The notes beneath the pieces are model-generated. The model did no database searches and was not told where the DNA came from. It was given only the letters and a program-made list of their open reading frames with translations. Below, one piece after another: positions 1 through 5,342 of a stretch of DNA of 5,518 nt; the stretch's first letter is position 1, and each line of letters begins with the position of its first letter. The DNA is from an uncultured Erysipelotrichaceae bacterium. Lineage in GTDB: Bacteria; Bacillota_I; Bacilli_A; Erysipelotrichales; Erysipelotrichaceae. Both the position numbers and the translations under genes were made by a program. The DNA lies in the NCBI GenBank assembly GCA_946621045.1, contig CAMOOA010000087.1:1-5518 (forward strand). Direction: 5' to 3'.

Positions 1-21
1 GCCGAAGTTCAGTGGCAGTAA
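1..21 (+). CDS. Possible last codons of an upstream gene
   Basis: Frame 1 reads A-E-V-Q-W-Q and then a TAA stop at 19-21, and a strong intrinsic terminator begins at that stop. This arrangement is what the end of a gene looks like, but six codons cannot identify a product. Exporter pairs of the kind found downstream often follow a small MarR- or GntR-type regulator gene, so such a regulator is a guess and nothing more. The other two frames stay open through the terminator, so the reading frame itself is uncertain. Confidence 0.2.
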   Translation, partial: AEVQWQ

Positions 22-48
22 AAACCGTCAGAAAACGACGGTTTTTTT
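20..48 (+). terminator. Strong rho-independent terminator
   Basis: A perfect 9-bp stem, AAAACCGTC at 21-29 with GACGGTTTT at 37-45, encloses a 7-base loop, and a run of seven T (42-48) follows or overlaps the 3' arm. It ends transcription of whatever lies upstream. It also shows that the GTG at 12, which would give a longer version of the first exporter gene, is not the start, because that extension would be coded by the hairpin itself. Confidence 0.85.
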
Positions 49-70
49 CTGCCTTGCACATCCTTCTTTT

Positions 71-79
71 TGTTAAAAT
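71..79 (+). promoter_or_regulatory. Candidate extended -10 element
   Basis: TGTTAAAAT fits the extended -10 pattern TGnTATAAT with one mismatch and lies between the terminator and the first exporter gene. A weak TTGCAC at 54-59 is only 14 bases upstream, too close for a normal -35. Transcription would start near base 86, past the ATG at 78 and just before the ATG at 90, so using it implies a nearly leaderless message. The alternative is readthrough of the terminator from an upstream promoter. Confidence 0.2.
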
Positions 80-1823
80 GAGCGTGTTTATGGCTCGCTA
101 TCTGAAAAAATACTGGCTGATTGCCCTGCTGGGGGCGCTGTTCATGGTCGGAGAAGTATACGTGGATCTCTATCAGCCGAGGATGATGGAACGCATTGTG
201 AATCAGGGAATTCTCGGTCTTGGAAACAACGGTGTTCCCGATCTCAGTCTGGTGACTTCCACGGGAATCCGGATGATTCTGGTTGTGATTCTGGGCGGAA
301 CCTGCGGTGTGATGTGCGGTGTTCTGACCAATGTCTTCGGGCAGAATCTCGGAAATGAAGTGCGCAAGGACTGCTTTGAACGGATCATGCATTTTTCCTT
401 TGAACAGACGGATGATTTCTCAGCCGGTTCGCTGATTACCCGTATCACAGGCGATGTGACGCAGGTTCAGAATCTCGCCATGCAGTTTACCAGAGGCATG
501 GTGCGGTGCCTGATGTTTCTTGTCGGCGGCAGTATCGCACTGCTTTCCCTGGATCTGTCATTTAAAAAGGTAATCATGATTGCGGTTCCGCTGATCATCC
601 TGGAAGTGGGCTTCATCATCTGGAAGACCAATCCGCTGTTTGCACTTCTTCAGAAACGGCTTGACCGGGTGAACTCCGTCATACAGGAGAACATTGCCGG
701 TGTGCGCGTAGTCAAGGCATTCGTGCAGGAGAAGCGGGAGACAGACCGCTTCAATGAAGCCAATGACGCACTGGTACAGACACAGCTTCGTGTTCTGATT
801 CTGATTTCCTGGATGCGGCCGGTTATGAATATCATTCTGAATCTTGCGACGGTCGCAATCATCCGCATCGGCGCGGATCAGGTCCGGGCGGGTCTTATGG
901 CGCCCGGAACGATCATGGCTGCGGTGACGTATATCTCGCAGATCCTGAATGGAATGATGATGCTGGCGATGATCTTTCAGACACTGTCACGAGGCGCTGT
1001 ATCGTGGAAGCGTCTGAAGGAAGTGCTGGATACCGCGCCTGCCCTGAAAGACGGCGGAAAAGAGGCCCCGGAGGAATGCGGTGCGGTCCGATTTGATCAT
1101 GTGAATTTTCATTATCCCGGCAATGATGAACCGGTGCTGAAGGACATTTCACTTGATATCCGTCCCGGAGAATTCTTTGCGGTGATCGGATCCACCGGAT
1201 GCGGAAAGTCATCCCTTGTCCAGCTGATTCCGCGCTTCTATGACGCAAGTGAAGGACATGTGCTTGTGGATGGAATGGATGTAAAGGACTATGACCTGAC
1301 CGTCCTGCGGGAACGGATCTCCTATGTACTGCAGAAAAGCGAACTGTTCAGCACGACCATCCGGGACAATATTCTGCTCTCCCGTCCGGACGCATCGGAA
1401 GAGGACGTGATCCGGGCCGCAAAAACCGCGCAGGCACATGATTTCATCATGCGGCAGCCGCAGGGCTACGACACCCCGGTGACCGAACAGGGCATGAGTC
1501 TTTCCGGCGGCCAGCGCCAGCGTACGGCAATCGCAAGAGCGCTGCTTAAGAATGCAAAGATCTTCATTTTCGATGATGCGACCTCCGCGCTTGACCTCAA
1601 AACCGAGGCGGCATTACGGGAGGAACTGAACCGGGCGATGCCGGATGCCACGATCATCATGATCGCACAGCGCATTTCATCGATCATGCATGCGGACCGC
1701 ATTGCGGTCATGGATGCGGGAGAAATCGTCGGTCTTGGAACGCATGAAGAACTGATGAATACATGCCGGGTATACCGTGATATCTATGAATCCCAGCTGA
1801 AGGGCGGTGTGACATATGACTGA
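78..1823 (+). CDS. Heterodimeric ABC exporter, degenerate-site half
   Basis: An ABC half-transporter of 581 residues, the usual length: six membrane segments (about 12-31, 63-88, 141-160, 165-182, 248-266, 275-300) followed by a nucleotide-binding domain. Visible motifs are A-loop Tyr346, Walker A GSTGCGKSS at 371-379, Q-loop Gln419, a canonical LSGGQ signature at 475-479, Walker B IFIFDD ending at Asp500, and the D-loop SALD at 503-506. Two catalytic positions deviate: Asp500 replaces the catalytic Glu and Gln531 (AQR) replaces the switch His. This is the hallmark of the BmrC/LmrC/TM287-like subunit, which contributes the poorly hydrolysing ATP site. It should work in the cytoplasmic membrane with the product of the next gene, exporting drugs, lipids or peptides; the substrate cannot be told from sequence. 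ATG 78 is chosen because it gives the short leader before YLKKYW typical of relatives. ATG 90 is possible, and neither start has a clear Shine-Dalgarno site. Confidence 0.93.
   Translation: MSVFMARYLKKYWLIALLGALFMVGEVYVDLYQPRMMERIVNQGILGLGNNGVPDLSLVTSTGIRMILVVILGGTCGVMCGVLTNVFGQNLGNEVRKDCFERIMHFSFEQTDDFSAGSLITRITGDVTQVQNLAMQFTRGMVRCLMFLVGGSIALLSLDLSFKKVIMIAVPLIILEVGFIIWKTNPLFALLQKRLDRVNSVIQENIAGVRVVKAFVQEKRETDRFNEANDALVQTQLRVLILISWMRPVMNIILNLATVAIIRIGADQVRAGLMAPGTIMAAVTYISQILNGMMMLAMIFQTLSRGAVSWKRLKEVLDTAPALKDGGKEAPEECGAVRFDHVNFHYPGNDEPVLKDISLDIRPGEFFAVIGSTGCGKSSLVQLIPRFYDASEGHVLVDGMDVKDYDLTVLRERISYVLQKSELFSTTIRDNILLSRPDASEEDVIRAAKTAQAHDFIMRQPQGYDTPVTEQGMSLSGGQRQRTAIARALLKNAKIFIFDDATSALDLKTEAALREELNRAMPDATIIMIAQRISSIMHADRIAVMDAGEIVGLGTHEELMNTCRVYRDIYESQLKGGVTYD
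1803..1809 (+). promoter_or_regulatory. Ribosome binding site of the second exporter gene
   Basis: GGCGGTG, one base from GGAGGTG, lies six bases before the ATG at 1816 and inside the end of the preceding gene. It supports the 8-bp overlapping start and translational coupling of the two subunits. Confidence 0.5.
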
Positions 1824-3627
1824 AAAATACCAGTCCAAGACCGCAGAGCGGGGATTTAACAGACGTCCGAACCGCGGCGCTCCGGTGGAAAAACCGAAGG
1901 AAGGGAAACAGACCTTCCGCCGCCTGATGCAGTATTTCAGTGCAGAACGGCGCCATGTGCTGGTTCTCGGTGCTGTGGTAATGACCGGCGTCGCAGCCTC
2001 TGTCGCAGCGCCCGGCTTTCAGAGCATGGCCATCGATGCGGTCACGCAGGGAAGCTATGACAGTCTTCCGCGGCTTCTCGGGTTTATGACTGCCGGCTAT
2101 CTGATCTACGGGCTGACGTCCCTGTGTCAGGGATATCTCAGTGCATCGCTCAGCCAGAAAGTGATCCGCCGGATGCGCAATGATCTGTTTGTACACATAA
2201 CGGCACTCCCCGTATCCGCCGTTGACCGGCACTCCCATGGTGATCTGATGAGCCGGATGACAAATGATGCGGAGAATATTTCCAATGTCATTTCGGAATC
2301 ACTGAGTTCCATGTTTTCGGGCATCCTGACGCTGATCGGAACCGTTGGAATGATGCTGTGGTTTTCGGTTCCGCTGACACTGCTCACCTGTTCCACCGTC
2401 GTGCTTACGGTAGCCGTGACCCGGTTCATCACAAAAAAGATGCGCGTCTGGTTTTCAAAACGGCAGACGCTGCTCGGTCAGCTGAACGGAACGATTGAAG
2501 AGATGATCGCCTGTTCAAAGACAGTCACCGCATACAATATGCAGGAACGGGCATCCGACGATTTCCGCGCCACCGCGGATGAGCTCACCCATGCGGGCAT
2601 CATCGCGGATATCATTTCCTCTTCAATGGGACCGCTCATGAACATGCTCAACAACGTATCCTTCGTCATCGTTGCGGTATTCGGCGCCTGGTTTGCGCTG
2701 CGGGGATGGATCTCCATCGGTGTGATCTCCGCGTTTGTCATCTACTCCAAACAGTTTTCCCGTCCGATCAATGAGATTGCCCAGCTTTACGGGCAGATTC
2801 AGACTGCGCTGGCCGGTGCGGAACGCATCTTTGCGGTACTGGATGAGCCGGCGGAATCAACCGAAGGCATGGTGCTTCCGAAGCTGCAGGAAAGTGTCAT
2901 TGAATTCCGGCATGTGAATTTTGCGTATGTGCCGGAGAAACCGGTTATCCGCGACTTCTCTCTGAAAGTGGACTCCGGCCGCCAGATTGCCCTGGTCGGA
3001 GCGACCGGCTCGGGAAAGACGACCATTATCAATCTGCTGCTGCGGTTTTATGAAATCGACAGCGGAGAGATCCTGCTTAACGGAATCGACATCCGGAAGA
3101 TTTCCACGGCGAGCCTGCGCGATCATATCGGAATTGTCCTGCAGGATACCGTCCTGTTCTCCGATACCGTCAGAAACAATCTGACGTATGCCGATCCGGA
3201 CATTACAGAAGAGCAGCTGCGTATCGCCGCAAAGCAGTCCAATGCGGACAAGGTCATACGCCATCTGCCGCAGAAGTATGATACGGTCCTGACGGAATCC
3301 GGAGCCGGCCTGTCGCAGGGCCAGCGCCAGCTGCTTGCAATCGGAAGAGCGTTTGTCTCCAATCCGGACATCCTGATCCTTGATGAAGCAACTTCCAGTG
3401 TTGATACACGGACTGAAAAGAATATCCAGCAGGCAATGAAAGAACTGATGAAAGGCCGGACCTCCCTGATCATTGCGCACCGTCTTTCAACGATACAGGA
3501 TGCGGATATGATCGTTGTCATGGACCATGGGGAGATCAAAGAGACCGGCACCCACGAAGAACTCCTGAAGAAAAAGGGAATTTATCATTCCCTCTATATG
3601 ACACAGTTTGCCGGCCGCACGATCTGA
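1816..3627 (+). CDS. Heterodimeric ABC exporter, catalytic half
   Basis: The partner half-transporter, 603 residues. A basic, hydrophilic cytoplasmic extension (about 1-32) precedes six membrane segments (about 46-67, 84-108, 163-184, 185-206, 272-295, 299-318) and a nucleotide-binding domain. Motifs are A-loop Tyr371, Walker A GATGSGKTT at 395-403, Q-loop Gln443, signature LSQGQ at 499-503, Walker B ILILDE with catalytic Glu524, D-loop SSVD at 527-530 and switch His555. Walker B and the switch are canonical but the signature has Gln for the first Gly. This complements the first subunit: the active site would pair this Walker A/B with the partner's LSGGQ, and the degenerate site would pair the partner's Walker A/B with LSQGQ. 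The gene overlaps the previous one by 8 bp, so the subunits are almost certainly made from one message. The family is secure (BmrD/LmrD/TM288-like); the exported substrate is unknown. Confidence 0.94.
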   Translation: MTEKYQSKTAERGFNRRPNRGAPVEKPKEGKQTFRRLMQYFSAERRHVLVLGAVVMTGVAASVAAPGFQSMAIDAVTQGSYDSLPRLLGFMTAGYLIYGLTSLCQGYLSASLSQKVIRRMRNDLFVHITALPVSAVDRHSHGDLMSRMTNDAENISNVISESLSSMFSGILTLIGTVGMMLWFSVPLTLLTCSTVVLTVAVTRFITKKMRVWFSKRQTLLGQLNGTIEEMIACSKTVTAYNMQERASDDFRATADELTHAGIIADIISSSMGPLMNMLNNVSFVIVAVFGAWFALRGWISIGVISAFVIYSKQFSRPINEIAQLYGQIQTALAGAERIFAVLDEPAESTEGMVLPKLQESVIEFRHVNFAYVPEKPVIRDFSLKVDSGRQIALVGATGSGKTTIINLLLRFYEIDSGEILLNGIDIRKISTASLRDHIGIVLQDTVLFSDTVRNNLTYADPDITEEQLRIAAKQSNADKVIRHLPQKYDTVLTESGAGLSQGQRQLLAIGRAFVSNPDILILDEATSSVDTRTEKNIQQAMKELMKGRTSLIIAHRLSTIQDADMIVVMDHGEIKETGTHEELLKKKGIYHSLYMTQFAGRTI

Positions 3628-3630
3628 GGC

Positions 3631-3678
3631 ATCCGCTGCAGAAAAGAAATACCGGCAATGCGGATCCGGAATCCGTTT
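3631..3678. terminator. Possible weak terminator in the convergent gap
   Basis: The 52 bp between the exporter stop (3625-3627) and the stop of the facing phosphorylase gene (3680-3682) must end two transcripts. It holds CGGAT/ATCCG (3661-3665 with 3671-3675, loop of five) followed by TTTCT for the plus strand. A competing pairing joins ATCCGC (3631-3636) to GCGGAT (3660-3665). For the minus strand, the same CGGAT/ATCCG hairpin is followed further on by a T-rich stretch (TTTCTTTTCT, complement of 3641-3650). None is a textbook terminator. Confidence 0.3.
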
Positions 3679-3679
3679 C

Positions 3680-4459
3680 TCATCCGTTGCGAAGCAGTTC
3701 CGCCGCGTTTAACGCCGCATGAAAAGCCGCAAGCGAGGCAGACTGTTCTTTGTCTCCGAGGATTCTTCTTGCCCATGTGCTGTGCAGGGAATCCGCACCG
3801 TAAAAAAACGGAAAGAACCGGATGCCATAGCAGGTGCATACTGCCTGAACCGATGCGCATTCCATTTCCACACAGACACAGCCTTCCTTGACCAGGCGGT
3901 CCCGCTTTGCGGCGGTCTCGCGGTAAAACGCATCGGTTGTCCAGGTGTTTCCGGACACATAGGGGATTCCCAGCTGATCAAAGATGCCGCGCAGAGTCTC
4001 AGCCTGGGGAATATCGATATAGTCCGAAGCCGGTGCATAATGATAGCTGGTTCCTTCATCCCGGTATGCTTTGTCCGGAACGATGAGGCATCCTTCCTTA
4101 AGATCGGTCAGTGTTCCGCATGATCCGAACAGGATCAGATTCTTTAACGGAAACAGCACCCGCAGTTCTTCTGCATTTCCGGCCGCGGAAGGACCGCCGA
4201 TCCCGGAAAGCAGGATGCCGATGTCCGTTCCGCAGACGCGGAAGACCGCATGTCTTGCGGAGGCATCCCCCAGCAGCACCTGCGGGGAGAGTTCTTCGAT
4301 TTCACCGCGCTCCTGAAGCTTCTTTATCAGCCGCTCTGAAAAGACCAGAAGAACGGTATCCAAAGGCATGTTCTTTGCGGCCTGTTTTACGGTATCGCTG
4401 AGCGTGTCCTGCGGGGTGAGCAGGGGCGTTCTGTCTCTGTCAAAGGTATCGGTAATCAT
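3680..4459 (-). CDS. Nucleoside phosphorylase, PNP/UDP family
   Basis: A 259-residue protein of the hexameric nucleoside phosphorylase (NP-I, PNP_UDP) superfamily. These cytoplasmic enzymes split a nucleoside with phosphate into a free base and (deoxy)ribose 1-phosphate. Family marks are LSGIGGPSA at 84-92 (glycine-rich phosphate-site loop), the core strand LILFGSCGTL at 108-117, VPDKAYRDEGTSYHY at 127-141, and VEMECASV at 197-204, where the Glu-Met-Glu contacts ribose. Asp223 in YGADS lies about where E. coli PNP has its purine-protonating Asp, while E. coli uridine phosphorylase lacks it. However, the EGTSYHY and ADSL...W segments resemble proteins annotated as uridine phosphorylase-like, so base preference is left open. 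The first 60 residues are unlike the short start of classical PNP and resemble longer clostridial forms. The start is supported by AAGAGG seven bases upstream. The gene diverges from an HD nucleotidase that could supply its substrate. Confidence 0.88.
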   Translation of the reverse strand: MITDTFDRDRTPLLTPQDTLSDTVKQAAKNMPLDTVLLVFSERLIKKLQERGEIEELSPQVLLGDASARHAVFRVCGTDIGILLSGIGGPSAAGNAEELRVLFPLKNLILFGSCGTLTDLKEGCLIVPDKAYRDEGTSYHYAPASDYIDIPQAETLRGIFDQLGIPYVSGNTWTTDAFYRETAAKRDRLVKEGCVCVEMECASVQAVCTCYGIRFFPFFYGADSLHSTWARRILGDKEQSASLAAFHAALNAAELLRNG

Positions 4460-4466
4460 AGGTCAG

Positions 4467-4472
4467 CCTCTT
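4467..4472 (-). promoter_or_regulatory. Ribosome binding site of the phosphorylase gene
   Basis: Minus-strand AAGAGG lies seven bases before the ATG at 4459-4457 and fixes that start. Confidence 0.65.
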
Positions 4473-4481
4473 ATCCAGTTC

Positions 4482-4487
4482 AGTATA
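4482..4487 (-). promoter_or_regulatory. Candidate -10 of the phosphorylase promoter
   Basis: TATACT on the minus strand differs by one base from TATAAT and sits 22 bases before the start codon, so a leader of about 15-20 bases containing the ribosome binding site would result. The best -35 at normal spacing is a weak TTCTGA (16-base spacer), which may mean an activator is needed or the element is wrong. Confidence 0.4.
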
Positions 4488-4501
4488 CAGGACAACCTGC
4501 G

Positions 4502-4545
4502 GTTCAGAACACGGAAACGCTGCCCATGCATGAACCGGCGGGTTC
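4502..4545. repeat. GTTC/GAAC inverted repeats between divergent genes
   Basis: The divergent promoter region has a 9-base palindrome GTTCaGAAC (4502-4510) and a second dyad GAACC-ggcg-GGTTC (4532-4545). The outer halves also pair as CAGAAC (4505-4510) with GTTCTG (4542-4547). The second dyad lies just upstream of the nucleotidase -10, the first just upstream of the phosphorylase -10. Such placement suits an operator for a regulator controlling both genes, but the short arms could arise by chance. Confidence 0.3.
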
Positions 4546-4549
4546 TGTA

Positions 4550-4555
4550 TATAAT
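4550..4555 (+). promoter_or_regulatory. -10 element of the HD nucleotidase promoter
   Basis: A perfect TATAAT lies 25 bases before the ATG at 4581, with room for a short leader carrying the ribosome binding site. No good -35 is visible at 16-18 bases (TGCATG at 4527-4532 is poor). Confidence 0.5.
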
Positions 4556-4567
4556 AATCCGGTGAAT

Positions 4568-4574
4568 GAGGTGA
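4568..4574 (+). promoter_or_regulatory. Ribosome binding site of the HD nucleotidase gene
   Basis: GAGGTGA lies six bases before the ATG at 4581, a strong Gram-positive Shine-Dalgarno match that fixes the start. Confidence 0.85.
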
Positions 4575-4580
4575 ACAACA

Positions 4581-5168
4581 ATGGATGAGAGACTGAAGAA
4601 ACAGCTTGCGTTTGCGCTTGAGATCGATAAGGAAAAAAGCATTTTCCGCCAGACATCCCTGTCCGGACACGGACGGTTGGAAAATGATGCCGAGCATGCA
4701 TGGCATATGGCGATCATGGCATACCTTCTGAAGGAATATGCCAATGAGCCGATCGATATCGGAAAGACGATGATCATGTGTCTGATCCATGACATCGTGG
4801 AAATCGACGCGGGCGATACCTATGCCTATGATGAAGAAAATCTGAAGACTCAGAAGGCGCGGGAGGATGCCGCAAAGGAGCGCATCTACTCGATCCTGCC
4901 GGAGGATCAGAAGGAAGAACTCATCGCCCTGTTTGATGAGTTTGAAAACTACGCCAGCCCGGAAGCCCGCTTTGCGCGTGCGATGGACAACATCCAGCCA
5001 TTGATCCTCAATGTCAGTAATGACGGCGGAGACTGGAAGGAACATGCGGTCACATCAAAGAATGTCTACGGAAGACAGTCCAAAACAAAACTCGGTTCGG
5101 AAACGCTCTATGAAGCAGCGGATGAGCTGATTCAGGATCAGATTAAAAAAGGCAATCTGCCGGAGTGA
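4581..5168 (+). CDS. HD-domain nucleotidase, YfbR/HDDC2-like
   Basis: A 195-residue HD-superfamily phosphohydrolase of the COG1896 (YfbR/HDDC2) group, likely a metal-dependent cytoplasmic 5'-nucleotidase acting on (deoxy)nucleoside monophosphates. The metal-binding signature is complete: His39 in ENDAEHAWH (34-42), His70-Asp71 in LIHDIVEIDAGD (68-79), with Glu74 as a likely catalytic residue, and Asp136 in ARAMDNIQPL (132-141). These correspond to the H...HD...D set known in E. coli YfbR. The protein is all-helical in prediction by eye, without signal peptide or membrane segment. Length and the C-terminal ADELIQDQIKKGNLPE agree with relatives, so the protein looks whole even though its stop codon touches the apparent end of a transposable element. 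Substrate specificity is inferred from the family; members acting on other phosphates are possible. Divergence from a nucleoside phosphorylase gene supports a role in nucleotide turnover or salvage. Confidence 0.87.
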   Translation: MDERLKKQLAFALEIDKEKSIFRQTSLSGHGRLENDAEHAWHMAIMAYLLKEYANEPIDIGKTMIMCLIHDIVEIDAGDTYAYDEENLKTQKAREDAAKERIYSILPEDQKEELIALFDEFENYASPEARFARAMDNIQPLILNVSNDGGDWKEHAVTSKNVYGRQSKTKLGSETLYEAADELIQDQIKKGNLPE

Positions 5169-5172
5169 ATTA

Positions 5173-5214
5173 CCACACCCATGCGGTGCCCGATGGGCAT
5201 CCCATGAATGATGG
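5173..5214 (-). repeat. Subterminal right-end hairpin
   Basis: A bulged hairpin: CCA (5173-5175) with TGG (5212-5214), AC (5176-5177) with GT-type partners TG (5209-5210), CATG (5180-5183) with CATG (5203-5206), and an apical TGCCC/GGGCA stem (5187-5191 with 5195-5199) around a GAT loop. Irregularly paired hairpins near the end are what TnpA recognises in this family, and the same structure would be the last scaffold element before the guide. Confidence 0.65.
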
Positions 5215-5227
5215 CTTCTGAGATCCG

Positions 5228-5245
5228 TGAAAGTTACCCCTTTCA
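5228..5245 (-). repeat. Hairpin in the tnpB tail
   Basis: TGAAAG (5228-5233) pairs with CTTTCA (5240-5245) around a six-base loop. A second CTTTC at 5268-5272 can pair with the same GAAAG arm, giving an alternative fold that would enclose the neighbouring hairpin. Confidence 0.5.
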
Positions 5246-5247
5246 GA

Positions 5248-5267
5248 CCTGAATACGGGTATCCAGG
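5248..5267 (-). repeat. Hairpin in the tnpB tail
   Basis: CCTG-a-ATAC (5248-5256) is the near-perfect inverse of GTAT-c-CAGG (5259-5267), with one internal mismatch and a tight loop. It sits two bases from the adjacent hairpin at 5228-5245. Confidence 0.5.
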
Positions 5268-5302
5268 CTTTCCGTGATACTCAAGGACGAACACACGCCC
5301 GC

Positions 5303-5337
5303 TATCCCTTGTCATTATGTAGTATGACTTGGGAATA
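5303..5337 (-). repeat. Long imperfect hairpin just after tnpB
   Basis: TAT-CCC-tt-GTCAT (5303-5315) pairs with ATGAC-tt-GGG-a-ATA (5324-5337) around an eight-base loop, with a symmetric two-by-two internal loop and one bulged base. It begins six bases beyond the tnpB stop on the minus strand. Confidence 0.55.
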
Positions 5338-5342
5338 CATGT

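Noticed and set aside
12..77. GTG at 12 as the start of the first exporter gene, giving 22 more residues
   Set aside because: The extension is encoded by a perfect intrinsic terminator and its flank, has no ribosome binding site, and has no counterpart at the start of related exporters, which begin a few residues before the YLKKYW segment.
1708..2238. Minus-strand open frame of 176 codons across the junction of the exporter genes, and a 207-codon one at 2857-3480
   Set aside because: Both are shadows of the exporter genes, whose own frames carry complete ABC motifs. The composition of the translations is not protein-like.
3719..4123. Plus-strand open frame of 134 codons opposite the phosphorylase gene
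   Set aside because: It is antisense to a well-supported enzyme gene with clear family motifs; no ribosome binding site or recognisable domain.
4532..4545. LexA (SOS) box in the divergent promoter region, from GAAC...GTTC
   Set aside because: The half-sites are six bases apart, while the Gram-positive LexA box has four (GAAC-N4-GTTC), so this is reported only as a generic dyad.
5055..5315. Minus-strand 86-codon open frame spanning the element tail and the nucleotidase 3' end
   Set aside because: It crosses the subterminal hairpin and the apparent element boundary, runs antisense to the nucleotidase gene, has no ribosome binding site that stands out and resembles no known protein.
5173..5337. 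CRISPR-like array suggested by successive hairpins
   Set aside because: The hairpins differ in sequence and size, and there is no repeated unit with regular spacers. They fit a transposon right end and guide-RNA scaffold instead.
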